Shown here in pieces: positions 63,057 through 64,000 of a stretch of 64,000 bases of DNA (within the stretch, counting starts at the first letter, position 1; each line of letters begins with the position of its first letter). The notes beneath the pieces were generated by a model. The model was not told the origin of the DNA and ran no database searches. It saw only the letters and a list, made by a program, of their open reading frames with translations. Source of the stretch: Prevotella sp. (GTDB lineage Bacteria; Bacteroidota; Bacteroidia; Bacteroidales; Bacteroidaceae); the NCBI GenBank assembly GCA_016284635.1, contig JAEEPF010000002.1, forward strand, positions 1 to 64,000, written 5' to 3'. The translations under genes and the position numbers were made by a program.

Positions 63057-64000
63057 TCCGTCGTCTGAGGTGCCGGCTGTGTCTGAGTGTTCTTACCCTT
63101 AGAGGCGAGCTCCTTCAGCTTGTCCTTGCCCTTGAAGGCGAAGACCCAGATGAGGAAGCCTGCAATAGCGAGGAGGCAGATAGCAAGCACTGGACGGTAG
63201 AAGAGCCATGCGAGGGCAATGACGATGAGCGACCACACGATACCGATGACCGTGCAGACGATGCCCACGCCCCAGCCGAAGATGCCTGCGATGAACGGCA
63301 CCACCTTGAGGATGGTCTCAAGGAATCCAAAGATACCCTTCAGACCGCCGATGATGATCATAATGCCGAGGATACGGAGGGCCCAGAGGATCATGTTGTT
63401 GGCCTCTTTCTCACCCTCGATGATCTCGTCGCCACTCTTCTTACCCATCACGAGCGTCTGGAAGCGCTTGCCGTTCTTAGCCTTGTAGGGTTTGAAGCTG
63501 TCGCCTTCGACCACAGCCATCACAGTGACCTTGGCAGGCACTACCTTCTCGAAGGTCACACGCACGTCACCCACCTCAGGAGAACCAGGCACACGTCCGA
63601 AATAGAGTACGTTGCTGGCCTGATGGACATACTGCAGATCCTTCTTATTCTCAGCATTGGCCATCTGCTTGTTCAGAGAGTCCGTCACGGCCTGGATAGA
63701 GTCGAGCTTAGCCCTCACAGAGTCAGGCAGCAAGGCCTTGATGGAATCAGGGATGGCCACCTGGGCAGGCTGCTGTGCAGGTTGTGAGACGGCCTGCGAG
63801 ATCTTATTGATGGCGGTATTCACCAGACCGTGGGCACGCTCATAGGCAGCCTGTGCCGACTTGTCGAACTGCTTCAGCAAATCCTCGCTGATGGCGAGAT
63901 CGATGCCTTCACGGGAGGAGATGCGATGGAAGAGGCCCTCGGGAAGCGTATAGGCACCCCACTTCACGTTCTCTGCCCACTGCTCAGAGTCGTCGAGGGT
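63053..64000 (-). CDS. TMEM43-like family protein (N-terminus outside window)
   Basis: GDVRVTFEKVVPAKVTVMAVVEGDSF...LWALRILGIMIIIGGLKGIF...WLFYRPVLAI; frame open past window edge. Confidence 0.65.
   Translation of the reverse strand, partial: TLDDSEQWAENVKWGAYTLPEGLFHRISSREGIDLAISEDLLKQFDKSAQAAYERAHGLVNTAINKISQAVSQPAQQPAQVAIPDSIKALLPDSVRAKLDSIQAVTDSLNKQMANAENKKDLQYVHQASNVLYFGRVPGSPEVGDVRVTFEKVVPAKVTVMAVVEGDSFKPYKAKNGKRFQTLVMGKKSGDEIIEGEKEANNMILWALRILGIMIIIGGLKGIFGFLETILKVVPFIAGIFGWGVGIVCTVIGIVWSLIVIALAWLFYRPVLAICLLAIAGFLIWVFAFKGKDKLKELASKGKNTQTQPAPQTTE

Overview
This 64 kb window is chromosomal DNA from a Bacteroidetes bacterium, probably Prevotella-like; that placement is inferred from TAnnTTTG promoters, an rnfBCDGEA operon, BspA-like LRR proteins, an EFR1 ferredoxin and a smalltalk peptide. 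Most of it is housekeeping: RSH (p)ppGpp enzyme, kdsC, maf, phosphohexomutase, kdsB, glgB, two tandem AMP-binding ligases, a FtsX/LolC-type permease, O-acetylhomoserine sulfhydrylase plus Lrp, rlmH, Rnf complex, metH, smpB and a BamA-like OMP. The accessory core is about 34.1-45.1 kb. It holds M15 peptidase / small membrane protein / smalltalk (an unlisted 29-aa ORF), an HTH-coiled-coil protein, two secreted dockerin-tailed proteins, a three-gene unknown operon, a putative structured leader RNA with a boxA-like motif, a four-gene primase module (two unknowns, a DUF3987-like protein, a CHC2/TOPRIM primase) and an HU-chitobiase fusion protein. Main hunt results: (1) the leader RNA with three strong hairpins upstream of the primase module; (2) a perfect 25-bp inverted repeat flanking an AT-rich core inside that module (origin-like or mobile palindrome); (3) a near-identical 32-nt promoter shared by the smalltalk and HU units about 9 kb apart; (4) a class of arm-core-inverted-arm palindromes that is intergenic and also sits in frame inside coding genes. 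In metH and a GH25 lysozyme gene the class (4) elements share the same core in the same reading frame. All calls come from reading sequence only; no searches or folding programs were run.
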